Shown piece after piece: positions 1 through 15,037 of a DNA stretch of 64,000 nucleotides (the first letter of the stretch is position 1; each line of letters begins with the position of its first letter). The stretch is taken from assembly GCF_021869535.1 (NCBI RefSeq), contig NW_026262679.1, positions 78,861,143 to 78,925,142 of the forward strand, given 5' to 3'. This DNA is from Mytilus californianus (taxonomy: Eukaryota; Mollusca; Bivalvia; Mytilida; Mytilidae). Both the position numbers and the translations under genes were made by a program. A model generated the notes under the pieces. That model worked only from the letters and a program-made list of their open reading frames with translations, was not told the DNA's origin and searched no databases.

Positions 1-1200
1 ATGAGACAGAGTTATTCGATGGGTATAAACCATATTTGTCGTTCATACATAGATGAGACAAAGTTTTGCGATGGTTATAAACCCTATATGAAGTTTATAC
101 ACCAATAAGACAGAGTTGTTCGATGGGTATTAACCCTAAACAATGTTCATACACCAATAAAACAGAGTTTTTCGATGTGTATAAACCCTAAACAATGTTC
201 ATACACCAATGAGACAGAGTTATTCGATGGGTATATACCCTATATAACGTTCATACAGCAATGATACAGTTATTCAGTTGGTATAAACCCAATACAACGT
301 TCATATAATGATGAGACACAGTTATATATTGGGTATATACCCTATATATCGTTTATACCTAAATGAAATAAAGTTTTTCGATGGGTATAAACCCTGTATC
401 AAGTTTATACACCAATGAGTCAGAGTTATTCGATGGGTATAAACCTTAAATGACCTTCATACACCAATGAGACAGAGTTATTCGATGGGTAAAAACCCTA
501 TATGACGTTCAGACACCAATGAGACAAAATTTTCAGATAGGTATAAACCCTCTACATCGTTTATACACCACAGAGACAGAGTTATTCGATGGGTATAAAC
601 ACTATATAACGTTCATACATAAATGAGACAAAGTTTTTCGATGGATATAAAACCTATATGAAGTTTATACACCAATGAGACAGAGTTATTCGATGGGTAT
701 AAACCCTATATAACGTTTATACACCAAAGATTCACAGTTTTTCAACGCGTATAAAACCTATGCAACGGTCATACACCAATACGATAGAGTTATACGATGG
801 GTATTAACCCTATATAACTTTCATGAACAAATGAGACAAAGTGATTCGATGGGTATCAACCCTATGTAACGTTCATACACCAATGATTCACAGTTATTCA
901 ACGGGTAAAAACTCTATGGAACGGTCATGCACCAATGATACACAGTTATTCAATGGGTATAAACCCTATAAAACGCTCATATACCAATGAGACAGAGATA
1001 TTCGATGGGTATAAACCCTATACAACGTTCATACAACAATGAGACAGAGTTATTCAATGGGTATAAACCCTATTTAACGTTCATACAACAATGACACAGA
1101 GCTATTATATGGGTATAAACCATATATAACGTTCATACAACAATGACACAGAGTTATTGAATGGGTATAAACCCTATATAACGTTCATACACCAAGGAAC
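1..1200 (+). repeat. Most diverged monomers of the array
   Basis: The 52-bp period is still clear, but the monomers carry more private substitutions than elsewhere. Examples are GATTCACAG in place of GAGACAGAG near 730 and 880, TTCAACGCG near 738, and TATGCAACGG and ATGGAACGG variants near 750 and 910. No long higher-order repeat was recognised here. Satellite edges often look like this because unequal exchange homogenises the interior better, so the array may end not far left of the window. That is inference. No gene is present. Confidence 0.6.
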
Positions 1201-4200
1201 AGAGTTATTCGAGAGGTATAAATCCTATATAACGTTCATACACCAATGAGACAGAGTTATTCGATGGGTATAAACCATATTTATTGTTCATACATACATG
1301 AGACAAAATTTTTCGATGGGTATAAACCCTATATGAAGTTTATACATCAATGAGACAGTGTCATTCGAAGGGTATAAACCATATTTATCGTTCATACACC
1401 AATTAGACAGAGTTATTCGATGGGTATAAACCCTATATGACATTCATACACCAATGAGACCGAGTTATTCGATGGGTATAAACCCTATATGACGTTCGAA
1501 CACCAATGAGACAAAGTTTTTAGATAGGTATAAACCCTATACATCGTTTATACACCAATGAGACAGATTTATTCGATAGGTATAAACCCTATATGACGTT
1601 CATACACCAATGAGACAGAGTTATTCGGTGGGTATAAACCATATTTATCGTTCATACATGAATAAGACAAAGTTTTTCGATGGGTATAAACCCTATATTA
1701 AGTTTATACACCAAAGAGACAGTTTTATTCGATGGGTATAAACCATATTTATCGTTCATACACCAATGAGACAGAGTTATTCGATGACTATCAACCATAT
1801 TTATCGTTCATACATAAATAAGACAAAGTTTTTCGATGGGTATAAACCCTATATGACGTTCTTACACCGGTGAGACAAAGTTATTCGATGGGTATAAACC
1901 CTAGATAACGTTCATACACCAATTAGACAGAGTTATTCTTTAGGAATAAACCCTAAACAATGTTCATACACCATTGAGACAGAGTTATTCGATGGGTATA
2001 AACCCTATATAACGTTCATACACCAATAAGACAGAGTTATTCGATGGGTATAAACCAGAAACAATGTTCATACACCATTGAGACAGAGTTATTCGATGGG
2101 TATAAATCCTATATAACGTTTATACACCAATAAGACAGAGTTATCTGATGGGTATAAACTATATTTATCGTTTAAACATGAATGAGACAAAGTTTTTCGA
2201 TGGGTATAAACCATATTGAAGTTAATACACCACAGAGACAGAGTTATTCGATGGGTATAAACCCTATATAACGTTCAAACACCAATGAGACAGAGTTATT
2301 CGATGGGTATAAACCATATTTATCGTTTATACACCAATGAGACAGAGTTATTCGATGGGGATAAGCCCTATAAAACGTTCTTACACCATTGAGACAAAGT
2401 TTTTAGATAGGTATAAACCCTATACATCGTTTATACACCAATGAGACAGAGTTATTCGATGGGTATAAATTAACCCTATATGACGTTCATACATCAATGA
2501 GACAGAGTTATTCGATGGGAATAAACCCTATATGACGTTCATACACCACTTAGACAAAGTCTTTAGATAGGTATAAACCCTATACATCGTTTATACACCA
2601 ATGAGACAGAGTTATTCGATGGGTATAAACCCTATATAACGTTCAAACAACAATGAGACAGAGTTATTCGATGGGTATAAACCATATTTATCGTTCATAC
2701 ATAAATGAGACAAAGTTATTCGATTGGTATATATCCTATTTATCGTTCATACATAAATAAGACAAAGTTTATTGATGGGTATAAACCCTATATGAAGTTT
2801 ATACACCGATGAGATAGAGTTATTCGATGGGTATAAATCCTATATAACGTTCATACAGCAATGAGACAGAGTTATTCGATGGATATAAACCCTATATCTC
2901 GTTCATACACCAATTAGACAGAGTTATTCGATGGGTTTAAACCCTAAACAATGTTCATTCACCAATGAGACAGAGTTATTCGATGGGTATAACTTCTATA
3001 TAACGTTCAAACACCAATAAGACAGAGCTATTCGATGGGTATAAACCCTAAACAATGTTCATACCCCAATTTGACAGAGTTATTCGATTGGTATAAATCC
3101 TATATAACGTTCATACACCAATGAGACAGAGTTATTCGATGGGTATAAATCCTATATAACGTTCATACATCAATGAGACAGAGTTATTCGATAGGTATAA
3201 ACCCTATATGACGTTCATACACGAATGAGACAGAGTTATTCGATGGGTATAAACCCTATATGACGTTCATACACCATTGAGACAAAGTTTTTAGATAGGT
3301 ATAAACCCTATACATCGTTTATACACCAATGAAACAGAGTTTTTCGATGGGTATAAACCCTATATAACGTTCGAAAACCATTGAGACAAAGTTTTTAGAT
3401 AGGTATAAACCCTATACATCGTTTATACACCAATGAGACAGAGTTATTCGATGGGTATATATCCTATTGATCGTTCATACATAAATGAAACAAAGTTGTT
3501 CGATGGGTATAAACCCTATATGAAGTTTATACACCGATGAGACAGAGTTATTCGATGAGTATAAACCCTATATGACGTTCAAACACCAATGAGACAAAGT
3601 TTTTAGATAGGTATAAACCCTATACATCGTTTATACACCAATAAGACAGAGTTATTCGATGGGTATAAACCCTATATAACGTTCATAAAACAATGAGACA
3701 GAGTTATTCCTTGGATATAAACCATTTGTATCGTTCATACATAAATAAGACAAAGTTTTTCGATGGGTATAAACCCTATATGAAGTTTATACACCAATGA
3801 GACAGAGTTATTCGATGGGTATAAACCTTATATGACGTTCATATAACAATGAGACAGAGTTATTCGATGGGTATAAACCCTATATGACGTTCATACACCA
3901 GTGAGACAGAGTTATTCGATGGGTATAAACCCTATATAACGTTCATACACCAATAAGACAGAGTTATTGGATGGGTATAAACCCTAGACAATGTTCATAC
4001 ACCGATGAGACAGAGTTATGCGATGGATATAAACCCTAAACAATGTTCATACACCAATGAGACAGATTAAGTCGATGGGTATAAACCCTATTTATCGTTC
4101 ATACACCAATGAGACAGAGTTATTCGATTGGTATAAACCCTATATGACGTTCATACACCAATCAGATAGAGAGTTATTCGATGGGTATAAACCCTATATG

Positions 4201-7200
4201 ACGTTCAAACACAAATGAGACAAAGTTTTTAGATGTGTATAAACCCTATACATCGTTTATACACCAAAGAAACAGAGTTATTCGATGGGTATAAACCCTG
4301 TATAACGTTCATACACCAATGAGACAGAGTCATTCGATTGGTATAAACCCTATATGACGTTCATACACCTATCAGATAGAGAGTTATTCGATGGGTATAA
4401 ACCCTATATAACGTTCATACACCAATAAGACAGAGTTATTCGATGGGTATAAACCTTAAACAATGTTCATACACCGATGAAACAGAGTTATACGATGGAT
4501 ATAAACTCTAAAAAATGTTCATACACCGATGAGACAGAGTTATTCGAAGGGTATAAACCCTAAACAATGTTAATACACCGATGAGACAGAGTTATTCGAT
4601 GGGTATAAATCCTATATGACGTTAAAACACCAATGAGACAAAGTTTTTAGATAGGTATAAACCCTATACAATGTACATACACGCGATGAAACAGAGTTAT
4701 TCGATGGGTATAAACCTTATATGACTTTCATTCACCAATGAGACAGATTTAGTCGGTGGGTGTAAACCCTATATGACGTTCATACACCAATGAGACAGAG
4801 TAATTCGATGGGTATAAACACAAAACAGTGTTCATACACCAATGAGACAGAGTTATTCGATGGGTATAAATCCTATATAAGGTTCATACACTAATGAGAC
4901 AGAGTTATTCGATTGGTATAAACCCTATATAACGTTCATACACCAATTAGACAGAGTTATTCGATGGGTTTAAACCCTATATAACGTTCAAACAACAATG
5001 AGACAGAGTTATTCGATGGGTATAAACCTTATTTATCGTTCATACATAAATGAGACAAAGTTTTTCGATGGGTATAAACCCTATATGAAGTTTATACACC
5101 GATGAGACAGAATTATTCGATGGGTATAAATCCGATATAACGTTCATACACCAATGAGACAGAGTTATTCGATTGGTATAAACCCTATATGACGTTCATA
5201 CACCAATCAGATAGAGAGTTATTCGATGGGTATAAACCCTATATGACGTTCAGACACAAATGAGACAAAGTTTTTAGATAGGTATAAACCCTATACATCG
5301 TTTATACACCAATGAGACAAAGTTATTCGATGGGTATAAACCCTATATAACGTTCAAACAACAATGAGACAGAGTTATTCGATGGGTATAAACCATAGTT
5401 ATCGTTCATGCATAAATAAGACAAAGTTTTTCGATGGGTACAAACCCTATATGAAGTTTATACACCAATGAAACAGAGTTATTTAATGGGTATAAACCCT
5501 ATATAACGTTCATAAACAATGAAACAGAGTTATTCGATTGGTATAAACCCTATACATCGTTTATACACCAATAATGAGACAGAGTTATTAAATGGATATA
5601 AACCCTATATAACGTTCAAACGACAATGAGACAGAGTTATTCGATTGGTATAAACCATATTTATCGTTCATACATAAATGAGACAAAGTTTTTCGATGGG
5701 TACAAACCCTATATAAAGTTTATACACCAATGAGACAGAGTTATTCGATGGGTATAAACCCTATATAACGTTCATACACCAATAAGACAGAGTTATTCGA
5801 TGGGTATAAATCCTATAAAACGTTCATACACCAATGAGACAGAGTTATTGGATGGGAAGAACCCTATATAACATTCATACACCAATAAGACAGAGTTATT
5901 CGATGGGTATAAATCCTATAAAACGTTCATACACCAATGAGACAGAGTTATTGGATGGGTATAAACCCTTAACTCTGTTCATACACCAATGAGACAGAGT
6001 TATTCGATGGGTATAAACCCTAAACAATGTTCATACACCAATGAGAAAGAGTTATTCGATGGGTATAAATCCTATAAAACGTTCATACACCAATGAGAAA
6101 GAGTTATTGGATGGGTATAAACCCTTAACTATGTTCATACACCAATGAGACAGAGTTATTCGATGGAAAGAACCCTATATAACGTTCATACACCAATAAG
6201 ACAGAGTTATTCGATGGGTTTAAACCAGAAAAAATGTTCATACACCGATGAGACAGAGTTATTCGATGGGAATAAACCTTATATGACATTCAAACACCAA
6301 TGAGACAGAGTTATTCGATGGCTATAAAACCTAAACAATGTTCATACACCAATGAGACAGAGTTATTCGATGGGTATAAATCCTATATAACGTTCATACA
6401 CCAAAAAGACAGAGTTTTTCGATGGGTATAAACCCTAAACAATGTTCATACACCGATGAGACAGAGTTATTCGATGCGTATAAATCCTATATGACGTTAA
6501 AACACTAATGAGACAAAGTTTTTAGATAGCTATAAAACCTAAACAATGTTCATACACCGATGAGACAGAGTTATTCGATGGGAATAAACCTTATATGACG
6601 TTCATACACCAATGAGACAGAGTTATTCGATGGGTATAAACCCTATATGACGTTCATACACCAATGAGACAGAGTTATTCGATGGGTATTAATCCTATAT
6701 AACGTTCACACACCAAAAAGACAGAGTTTTTCGATGGGTATAAACCCTAAACAATGTTCATACACCGATGAGACAGAGTTATTCGATGGGAATAAACCTT
6801 ATATGACGTTCATACACCAATGAGACAGAGTTATTGGATGGGTATAAACCCTATATGACGTTCATACACCAATGAGACAGAGTTATTCGATGGGTATAAA
6901 TCCTATATAACGTTCATACACCAATGAGACAGAGTTATTCGATGGGTATAAACCCTATATAACGTTCAATCACCAATAAAACAGAGTTATTCGATGGGTA
7001 TAAACCATATTTATCGTTCATACATAAATGAGACAAAGTTTTTCGATGGGTATAAACCCTATATGAAGTTTATACACCAATGAGACAGAGTTATTCGATG
7101 GGTATAAACCCTATATGATGTTCATACACCAATGAGACAGAGTTATTCGATGGCTATAAAACCTAAACAATGTTAATACACCAATGAGACAGAGTTTTTC

Positions 7201-7757
7201 GATGGGTATAAACCCTATATGAAGTTTGTACACCAATGAGACAGAGTTATTCGATGGGTATAAACCCTATATAACGTTCATACAAGAAAGAGACAGAGTT
7301 ATTCGATGGGTATAAACTCTAAACAATGTTCATACACCGATGAGACAGAGTTATTCGAAGGCTATAATCCCTATATAACGTTCATACACCAATGAGACAG
7401 AGTTATTCGATGGGTATAAACCCTAAACAATGTTCATACACCGATGAGATAGAGTTATTCGTTGGGTATAAATCCTATATGACGTTTATACACCAATGAG
7501 ACAAAGTTTTTAGATAGGTATAAACCCTATACATCGTTTATACACCAAAGAGACAGAGTTATTCGATGGGTATAAACCCTAAACAATGTTCATACACCGA
7601 TGAGATAGAGTTATTCGATGGGTATAAATCCTATATGACGTTAAAACACCAATGAGACAGAGTTATTCGATGGGTATAAACCCTATATGACGTTCATACA
7701 CCAAGGAAATAGAGTTATTCGATGGGTATAAATCCTATATAACGTTCATACACCAAT
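1201..7757 (+). repeat. Satellite array, mixed subfamilies
   Basis: Uninterrupted 52-bp monomers of all main subfamilies, with no gene, RNA gene or insertion seen. A marker variant with a 2-bp expansion (AGATAGAGAGTT instead of AGACAGAGTT) follows CCAATC at about 4158 and again at about 5203, a spacing of 1045 bp. That is close to the 1042-bp higher-order unit found far downstream. Short runs with deletions occur, such as the shortened cores ATGGGAAGAACC near 5853 and ATGGAAAGAACC near 6164. Confidence 0.85.
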
Positions 7758-8425
7758 GATACAGAGTTATTCGATGGGTATAAACCATATTTATCGTTCA
7801 TACATAAATGAGACAAAGTTTTTCGATGGGTATAAACCCTATATGAAGTTTATACACCAATGAGACAGAGTTATTCGATGGGTATAAACCCTATATAACG
7901 TTCAAACAACAATCAGACAGAATTATTCGATGGGTATAAACCATATTTATCGTTCCTACATAAATGAGACAAAGTTTTTCGATGGTATAAACCATATATG
8001 AAGTTTATACACGAATGAGACAGAGTTATTCGATGGGTATAAACCCTATATAACGTTCATACACTAATAAGACAGAGTTATTCGATGGGTATAAACCCTA
8101 AACAATGTTCATACACCAATGAGACAGAGTTATTCGAGGGGTATAAACCCTAAATAATGTTCATACAACAATGAGACAAAGTTTTTCGATAAGTATAAAC
8201 CCTCTATGACGTTCATACACCAATGAGACAGAGCTATTCGATAGGTATAAACCCTAAATGAAGTTCATACACCAATGAGACAAAGTATTTAGATAGGTAT
8301 AAAGCCTTTAAATCGTTTATACACCAATGGACAGAGTTATTTGATGGGTATAAACCCTATATAATGTTCAAACAACATTAAGACAGAGTTATGCGATGGG
8401 TACAAACCATATTTATCGTTCATAC
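7758..8425 (+). repeat. About 1.66-kb higher-order repeat, first copy
   Basis: This stretch matches 9421-10087 almost base for base at an offset of 1663 bp (about 32 monomers). Shared private markers are CGTTCCTACA (7951 and 9614), GAATTATTCG after CAATCAGACA, ATACACGAATGAG, the GATAAGTATAAACC monomer, and TTATGCGATGGGTACAAACC near 8390 and 10053. The 1-bp difference from 32 x 52 comes from a shortened ATGGTATAAACC core near 7982. The match ends where this copy reads CATACACCAAT and the other reads CATACATAAAT. Confidence 0.8.
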
Positions 8426-9420
8426 ACCAATGAGACAAAGTTTTTAGATGGGTATAAACCCTATACATCGTTTATACACCAATGAGACAGAGTTATTCGA
8501 TGGGTATAAACCCTATATAACGTTTAAACAACAATGAGACAGAGTTATTCGATGGGTTTAAACACTATATGACGTTCATACACCAATGAGACAAAGTTTT
8601 TAGATGGGTATAAACCCTATACATCGTTTATACACCAATGAGACAGAGTTATTCGATGGGTATAAACCCTATATAACGTTTAAACAACAATGAGACAGTG
8701 TTATTCGATGGGTATAAAACAAATTTATCGTTCATACATAAATGAGACAAAGTTTTTAGATATGTATAAACCCTAAATGAAGTTTATACACCAATGAGAC
8801 AGAGTTATTCGATGGGTATAAATCCTATATAACGTTCATACACCAATGAGACAAAGTTTTTAGATAGGTATAAACCCTATACATCGTTTATACACCAATG
8901 AGACAGAGTTATTCGATGGGTATAAACCCTGTATCACGTTTTAAACAACAATGAGACAGAGTTATTCGATGGGTATAAACCATATTTATCGTTCATACAT
9001 AAATGAGATAAAGTTTTTCGATGGGTATAAACCCTATATGAAGTTTATACACCAATGAGACAGAGTTATTCGATGGGTATAAATCCTATATAACGTTCAT
9101 ACACTAATGAGACAGAGTTATTCGATGGGAATAAACCCTATATAACGTTCATACACTAATAAGACAGAAATATTCGATGGGTATAAACCATATTTATCGT
9201 TCATACATATATGAGACAAAGTTTTAAGATAGGTATAAAGCCTATACATCGTTTTTACACCAATGAGACAGAGTTATTCGATGGGTATAAACCATATTTA
9301 TCGTTCATACATAAATGAGACAAAGTTTTAAGATAGGTATAAAGCCTATACATCGTTTTTACACCAATGAGACAGAGTTATTCGATGAATATAAACCCTA
9401 TATAACGTTCAAACAACAAT

Positions 9421-10087
9421 GATACAGAGTTATTCGATGGGTATAAACCATATTTATCGTTCATACATAAATGAGACAAAGTTTTTCGATGGGTATAAAC
9501 CCTATATGAAGTTTATACACCAATGAGACAGAGTTATTCGATGGGTATAAACCCTATATAACGTTCAAACAACAATCAGACAGAATTATTCGATGGGTAT
9601 AAACCATATTTATCGTTCCTACATAAATGAGACAAAGTTTTTCGATGGGTATAAACCATATATGAAGTTTATACACGAATGAGACAGAGTTATTCGATGG
9701 GTATAAACCCTATATAACGTTCATACACTAATAAGACAGAGTTATTCGATGGGTATAAACCCTAAACAATGTTCATACACCAATGAGATAGAGCTATTCG
9801 AGGGGTATAAATCCTAAATAATGTTCATACAACAATGAGACAAAGTTTTTCGATAAGTATAAACCCTGTATGACGTTCATACACCAATGAGACAGAGCTA
9901 TTCGATATGTATAAACCCTAAATGAAGTTCATACACCAATGAGACAAAGTATTTAGATAGGTATAAAGCCTTTAAATCGTTTATACACCAATGGACAGAG
10001 TTATTCGATGGGTATAAACCCTATATAATGTTCAAACAACATTAAGACAGAGTTATGCGATGGGTACAAACCATATTTATCGTTCAT
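9421..10087 (+). repeat. About 1.66-kb higher-order repeat, second copy
   Basis: Second copy of the segment at 7758-8425, with the same ordered private variants. Related partial copies, recognised by CAATCAGACAG or CAATCAGATTG followed by a variant TTATTCG box, recur near 11030, 12630 and 13720. The 7.7-14 kb region therefore looks like a decayed multi-copy higher-order array rather than a single duplication. No coding potential is seen. Confidence 0.8.
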
Positions 10088-13000
10088 ACATAAATGAGAC
10101 AAAGTTTTTCGATAGGTATAAACCCTATATGAAGTTTATACACCAATGAGACAGAGTTAATTTATGGGTATAAACCCTATATAACGTTCATACACCAATG
10201 AGACAGAGTAAGCGATGGGTATAAACCCTATATGACGTTCATAAACCAATGAAACAAAGTTTTTAGATAGGTATAAACCCTATACATCGTCTATACACCA
10301 ATGAGACAGAGTTATTCGATGGGTATAAACCCTATATAACGTTCAAACAACAATGAGACAGAGTTATTCGATGATTTTAAACCCTATATGACGTTCATAC
10401 ACCAATGAGACAGAGTAATCGATGGGTATAAACCGTATATGACGTTCATACACCAATGAGACAAAGTTTTTAGATAGGTATAAGCCCTATACATCGTTTA
10501 TACACCAATGAGACAGAGTTATTCGATGGGTATAAACCCTGTTTAACGTTTCAAACAACAATGAGACAGAGTTATTCGATGGGTATAAACCATATTTATC
10601 GTTCATACATAAATGAGACAAAGTTTTTCGATAGGTATAAACCCTATATGAAGTTTATACACCAATGAGACAGAGTTAATTTATGGGTATAAACCCTATA
10701 TAACGTTCATACACCAATGAGAAAGAGTAATTCGACGGGTATAAACCTTATATGACGTTCATACACCAATGACACAAAGTTATTCGATGGGTATAAACCC
10801 TAAACAATGTTTATACACTGATGAGATAGAGTTATTCGATGGGTATAAACCCTACATAACGTTCAAACAACAATGATACAGAGTTATTCGATGGGTATAA
10901 ACCATATTTATCGTTCATACATAAATGAGACAAAGTTTTTCGATGGGTATAAACCCTATATGACGTTCATACACCAATGAGACAGAGTTATTCGATGGGT
11001 ATAAACCCTATATAACGTTCAAACAACAATCAGATTGAATTATTCGATGGGTATAAACCATATTTATCGTTCATACATAAATGAGACAAAGTTTTTCGAT
11101 GGGCATAAACCCTATATGAAGTTTATACACGAATGAGACAGAGTTATTCGATGGTTATAAACCCTGTTTAACGTTCATACACCAATGAGACAAAGTTTTT
11201 CGATAAGTATAAACCCTATATGACGTTCCTACACCAATGAGACAAAGTTATTCGAAGGATATAAACCGTATATGACGTTCATACACCAATGAGACAAAGT
11301 TTTTAGATGGGTATAAACCCTATACATCGTTTATACACCAATGAGACAGAGTTATTCGATGGGTATAAACCCTATATAACGTTTAAACAACAATGAGACA
11401 GAGTTATTCGATGGGTTTAAACACTATATGACGTTCATACACCAATGAGACAGAGTTATGCGAAGGGTATAAACCGTATATGACGTTCATACACCAATGA
11501 GACAAAGTTTTTTGATAGGTATAAACCCTATACATCGTTTATACACCAATGAGACAGAGTTATTCGATGGGTATAAACCCTGTATAACGTTTCAATCAAC
11601 AATGAGACAGAGTTATTCGATGGGTATAAACCATATCTATCGTTCATACATAAATGAGATAAAGTTTTTCGATGGGTATAAACCCTATATGAAGTTTATA
11701 CACCAATGAGACAGAGTTATTCGATGGGTATAAATCCTATGTAACGTTCATTCACTAATGAGACAGAGCTATTCGATGGGAATAAACCCTATATAACGTT
11801 CAAACAACAATGAGACAGAGTTATTCGATGGGTATAAACCATATTTATCGTTCATACATAAATGAGACAAAGTTTTCAGATGGGTATAAACCCTAAATGA
11901 AGTTTATACACCAATGAGACAGAGTTATTCGATGGGTATAAATCCTATATAACGTTCATACACCAATAAGACATAGTTATTCGATGGGAATAAACCCTAT
12001 ATAACGTCCATACACCAATGAGACAGAGTTATTCGATGGGTATAAACTATATTTATCGTTCATACATAAATGAGACAAAGTTTTTAGATGGGTATAAACC
12101 CTAAATGAAGTTTATACACCAATGAGACAGAGTTATTCGATGGGTATAAATCCTATATAACGTTCAAACAACAATGAGACACAGTTATTCGATAGGTATA
12201 AACCATATTTATCGTTCATACATAAATGAGACAAAGTTTTTCGACGGGTATAAACCCTATATGAAGTTTATACACCAATGAGACAGTGTTATTCGATGGG
12301 TATAAACCATATTTATCGTTCATAAATAAATGAGACAAAGTTTTTCGATGGGTATAAACCCTATATGAAGTTTATACACCAATGAGACAGAGTTATTCGA
12401 TGGGTATAAACCCTATATAACGTTCATACACCAATAAGACAGAGTTATTCGATGGGTATAAACCCTAAACAATGTTCATACAAGAATGAGACAGAGTTAT
12501 TCGATGGGTATTAACCCTATATAACGTTCAAACAACAATGAGACAAAGTTTTTAGATAGGTATAAACCCTAACATCGTTGATACACCAATGAGACAGAGT
12601 TATTCGATGGGTATAAACCCTATATAACGTTCAAACAACAATCAGACAGACTTATTCGATGGGTAAAAACCATATTTATCGTTCATACATAAATGAGACA
12701 AAGTTTTTCGATGGGTATAAACCCTATATGAAGGTTATACATGAATGAGACAGAGTTATTTGATGGGTATAAACCCTAAACAATGTTAATACACCAATGA
12801 GTTAGAGTTATTCGATGGGTATAAACCCTAAATAATGTTCATACACCAATGAGAAAAAGTTTTTCGATAAGTATAAACCCTATATGACGTTCATACACCA
12901 ATGAGAAAGAGCTATTCGATGGGTATAAACCCTATATGATGTTCATACACCAATGAGACAAAGTTTTTAGATAGGTACAAAGCCTTTACATAGTTTATAC

Positions 13001-14305
13001 ACCAATGGACAGAGTTATTCGATGGGTATAAACCCTATATAATGTTCAAACAACATTAAGACAGAGTTATTCGATGGGTATAAACCATATTTATCGTTCA
13101 TACATAAATGAGACAAAGTTTTTCGATGGGTATAAACCCTATATGAAGTTTATCCCCCAATGAGACAGAGTTATTCGATGGGTATAAACCCTATATAACG
13201 TTCATACACCAATAATACAGAGTTATTCGATGGGTATAAACTCTAAACAATGTTCATACACTGATGAGACAGAGATATTCGATGGGTATAAACCCTATAT
13301 AATGTTCAAACAACAATAAGACAGAGTTATTCGATGAGTATAAACCATATTTATCGTTCATATACATAAATGAGACAAAGTTTTTCGATGGGTATAAACA
13401 CTATATGAAGTTTATACACCAATGAGACAGAGTTATTCGATGAGTATAAACCCTATATAACGTTCATACACCAATAAGACAGAGTTATTCGATGGATATA
13501 AACCCTAAACAATGTTTATACACTGATGAGACAGAGTTATTCGATGGGTATAAACCCTATATAACGTTCGAACAACAATGGGACAGAGTTATTCGATGGG
13601 TGTAAACTATATTTATCGTTCATACATTAATAAGACATAGTTATTCGATGGGTATAAACACTATATGACGTTCATACACAATGAGACAGAGTTATTCGAT
13701 GGGTATAAACCCTATATAACGTTCAAACAACAATCAGACAGACTTATTCGATGGGTATAAACCATATTTATCGTTCATACATAAATGAGATAAAGTTTTT
13801 CGATGGGTATAAACCCTATATGAAGGTCATACATGAATGAGACAGAGTTATTCGATGGGTATAAACCCTATATAACGTTCATACATTAAAAAGACAGAGT
13901 TATTCGATGGGTATAAACCCTAAACAATGTTCATACACCAATGAGACAGAGTTATTCGATGGGTATAAACCCTAAATAATGTTCATACACCAATGAGACA
14001 AAGTTTTTCGATAAGTATAAACCCTATATGACGTTCATACATCAATGAGAAAGGGCTATTCGATGGGTATAAACCGTATATGACGTTCATACACCAAGAG
14101 ACAAAGTTTTTAGATAGGTATAAACCCTATACATCGTTTATATATCAATGAGACAGCGTTATTCGATGGGTATAAACCCTTTATAACGTTCAAACAACAA
14201 TGAGACAGAATTATTCGATAGGTATAAACCATATTTATCGTTCATACATAAATGAGACAAAGTTTTTCGATGGGTGAAAACCCTATATGAAGTTTATACA
14301 CCAAT
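10088..14305 (+). repeat. Satellite array with decayed higher-order copies
   Basis: Continuous monomers, mostly alternating the CATATTTATCG type with the GACAAAGTTTTTCG type. Partial copies of the 7.7-10 kb unit recur. A 70-codon open frame at 11497-11709 spans only four monomers that happen to lack stops in one frame, with no start context or family resemblance, so it is not annotated as a gene. Confidence 0.85.
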
Positions 14306-15037
14306 GAGAAAGATTTATTCGAAGGGTATAAACCATATTTATCGTTCATACATAAATGAGACAAAGTTTTTCGATGGGTATAAACCCTATATGAAGTTTA
14401 TACACCAATGACACAGAGTTATTCGATGGGTATAAACCCTATATAACGTTCATACACCAATAATACAGAGTTATTCGATGGGTATAAACCCTAAACAATG
14501 TTCATACACTAATGAGACAGAGAGATTCGATGGGTATAAACCCTATATAATGTTCTAACAACATTAAGACAGAGTTATTCGATAGGTATAAACCATATTT
14601 ATCGTTCATATACATAAATCAGACAAAGTTTTTCGATGGGTGTAAACCCTATATGAAGTTTATACACCAATGAGAAAGAGTTATTCGAAGGGTATAAACC
14701 ATATTTATCGTTCATACATAAATGAGACAAAGTTTTTCGATGGGTATAAACCCTGTATGAAGTTTATACACCAATGAGACAGAGTTATTCGATGGGTATA
14801 AACCCTATATAATGTTCATACACCAATAATACAGAGTTATTCGATGGGTATAAACCCTAAACAATGTTCATACACTGATGAGACAGAGAGATTCGATGGG
14901 TATAAACCCTATATAATGTTCTAACAACATTAAGACAGAGTTATTCGATGGGTATAAACCATATTTATCGTTCATATACATTAATCAGACAAAGTTTTTC
15001 GATGGGTATAAACACTATATGAAGTTTATACACCAAT
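14306..15037 (+). repeat. 366-bp tandem duplication (7 monomers + 2 bp)
   Basis: Units 14306-14671 and 14672-15037 share an ordered set of variants: GAGAAAGA followed by a TTCGAAGGG core, a GAGACAGAGAGATTCG monomer, and CATATACAT with a 2-bp AT expansion. The extra AT explains the 366-bp rather than 364-bp length. The two units differ by scattered substitutions, so this is a local and fairly recent unequal exchange. Confidence 0.75.

Noticed and set aside
11497..11709. 70-codon frame in the satellite
   Set aside because: It reads through four 52-bp monomers that happen to lack stops; the frame shifts each monomer and the frame is lost in sister copies.
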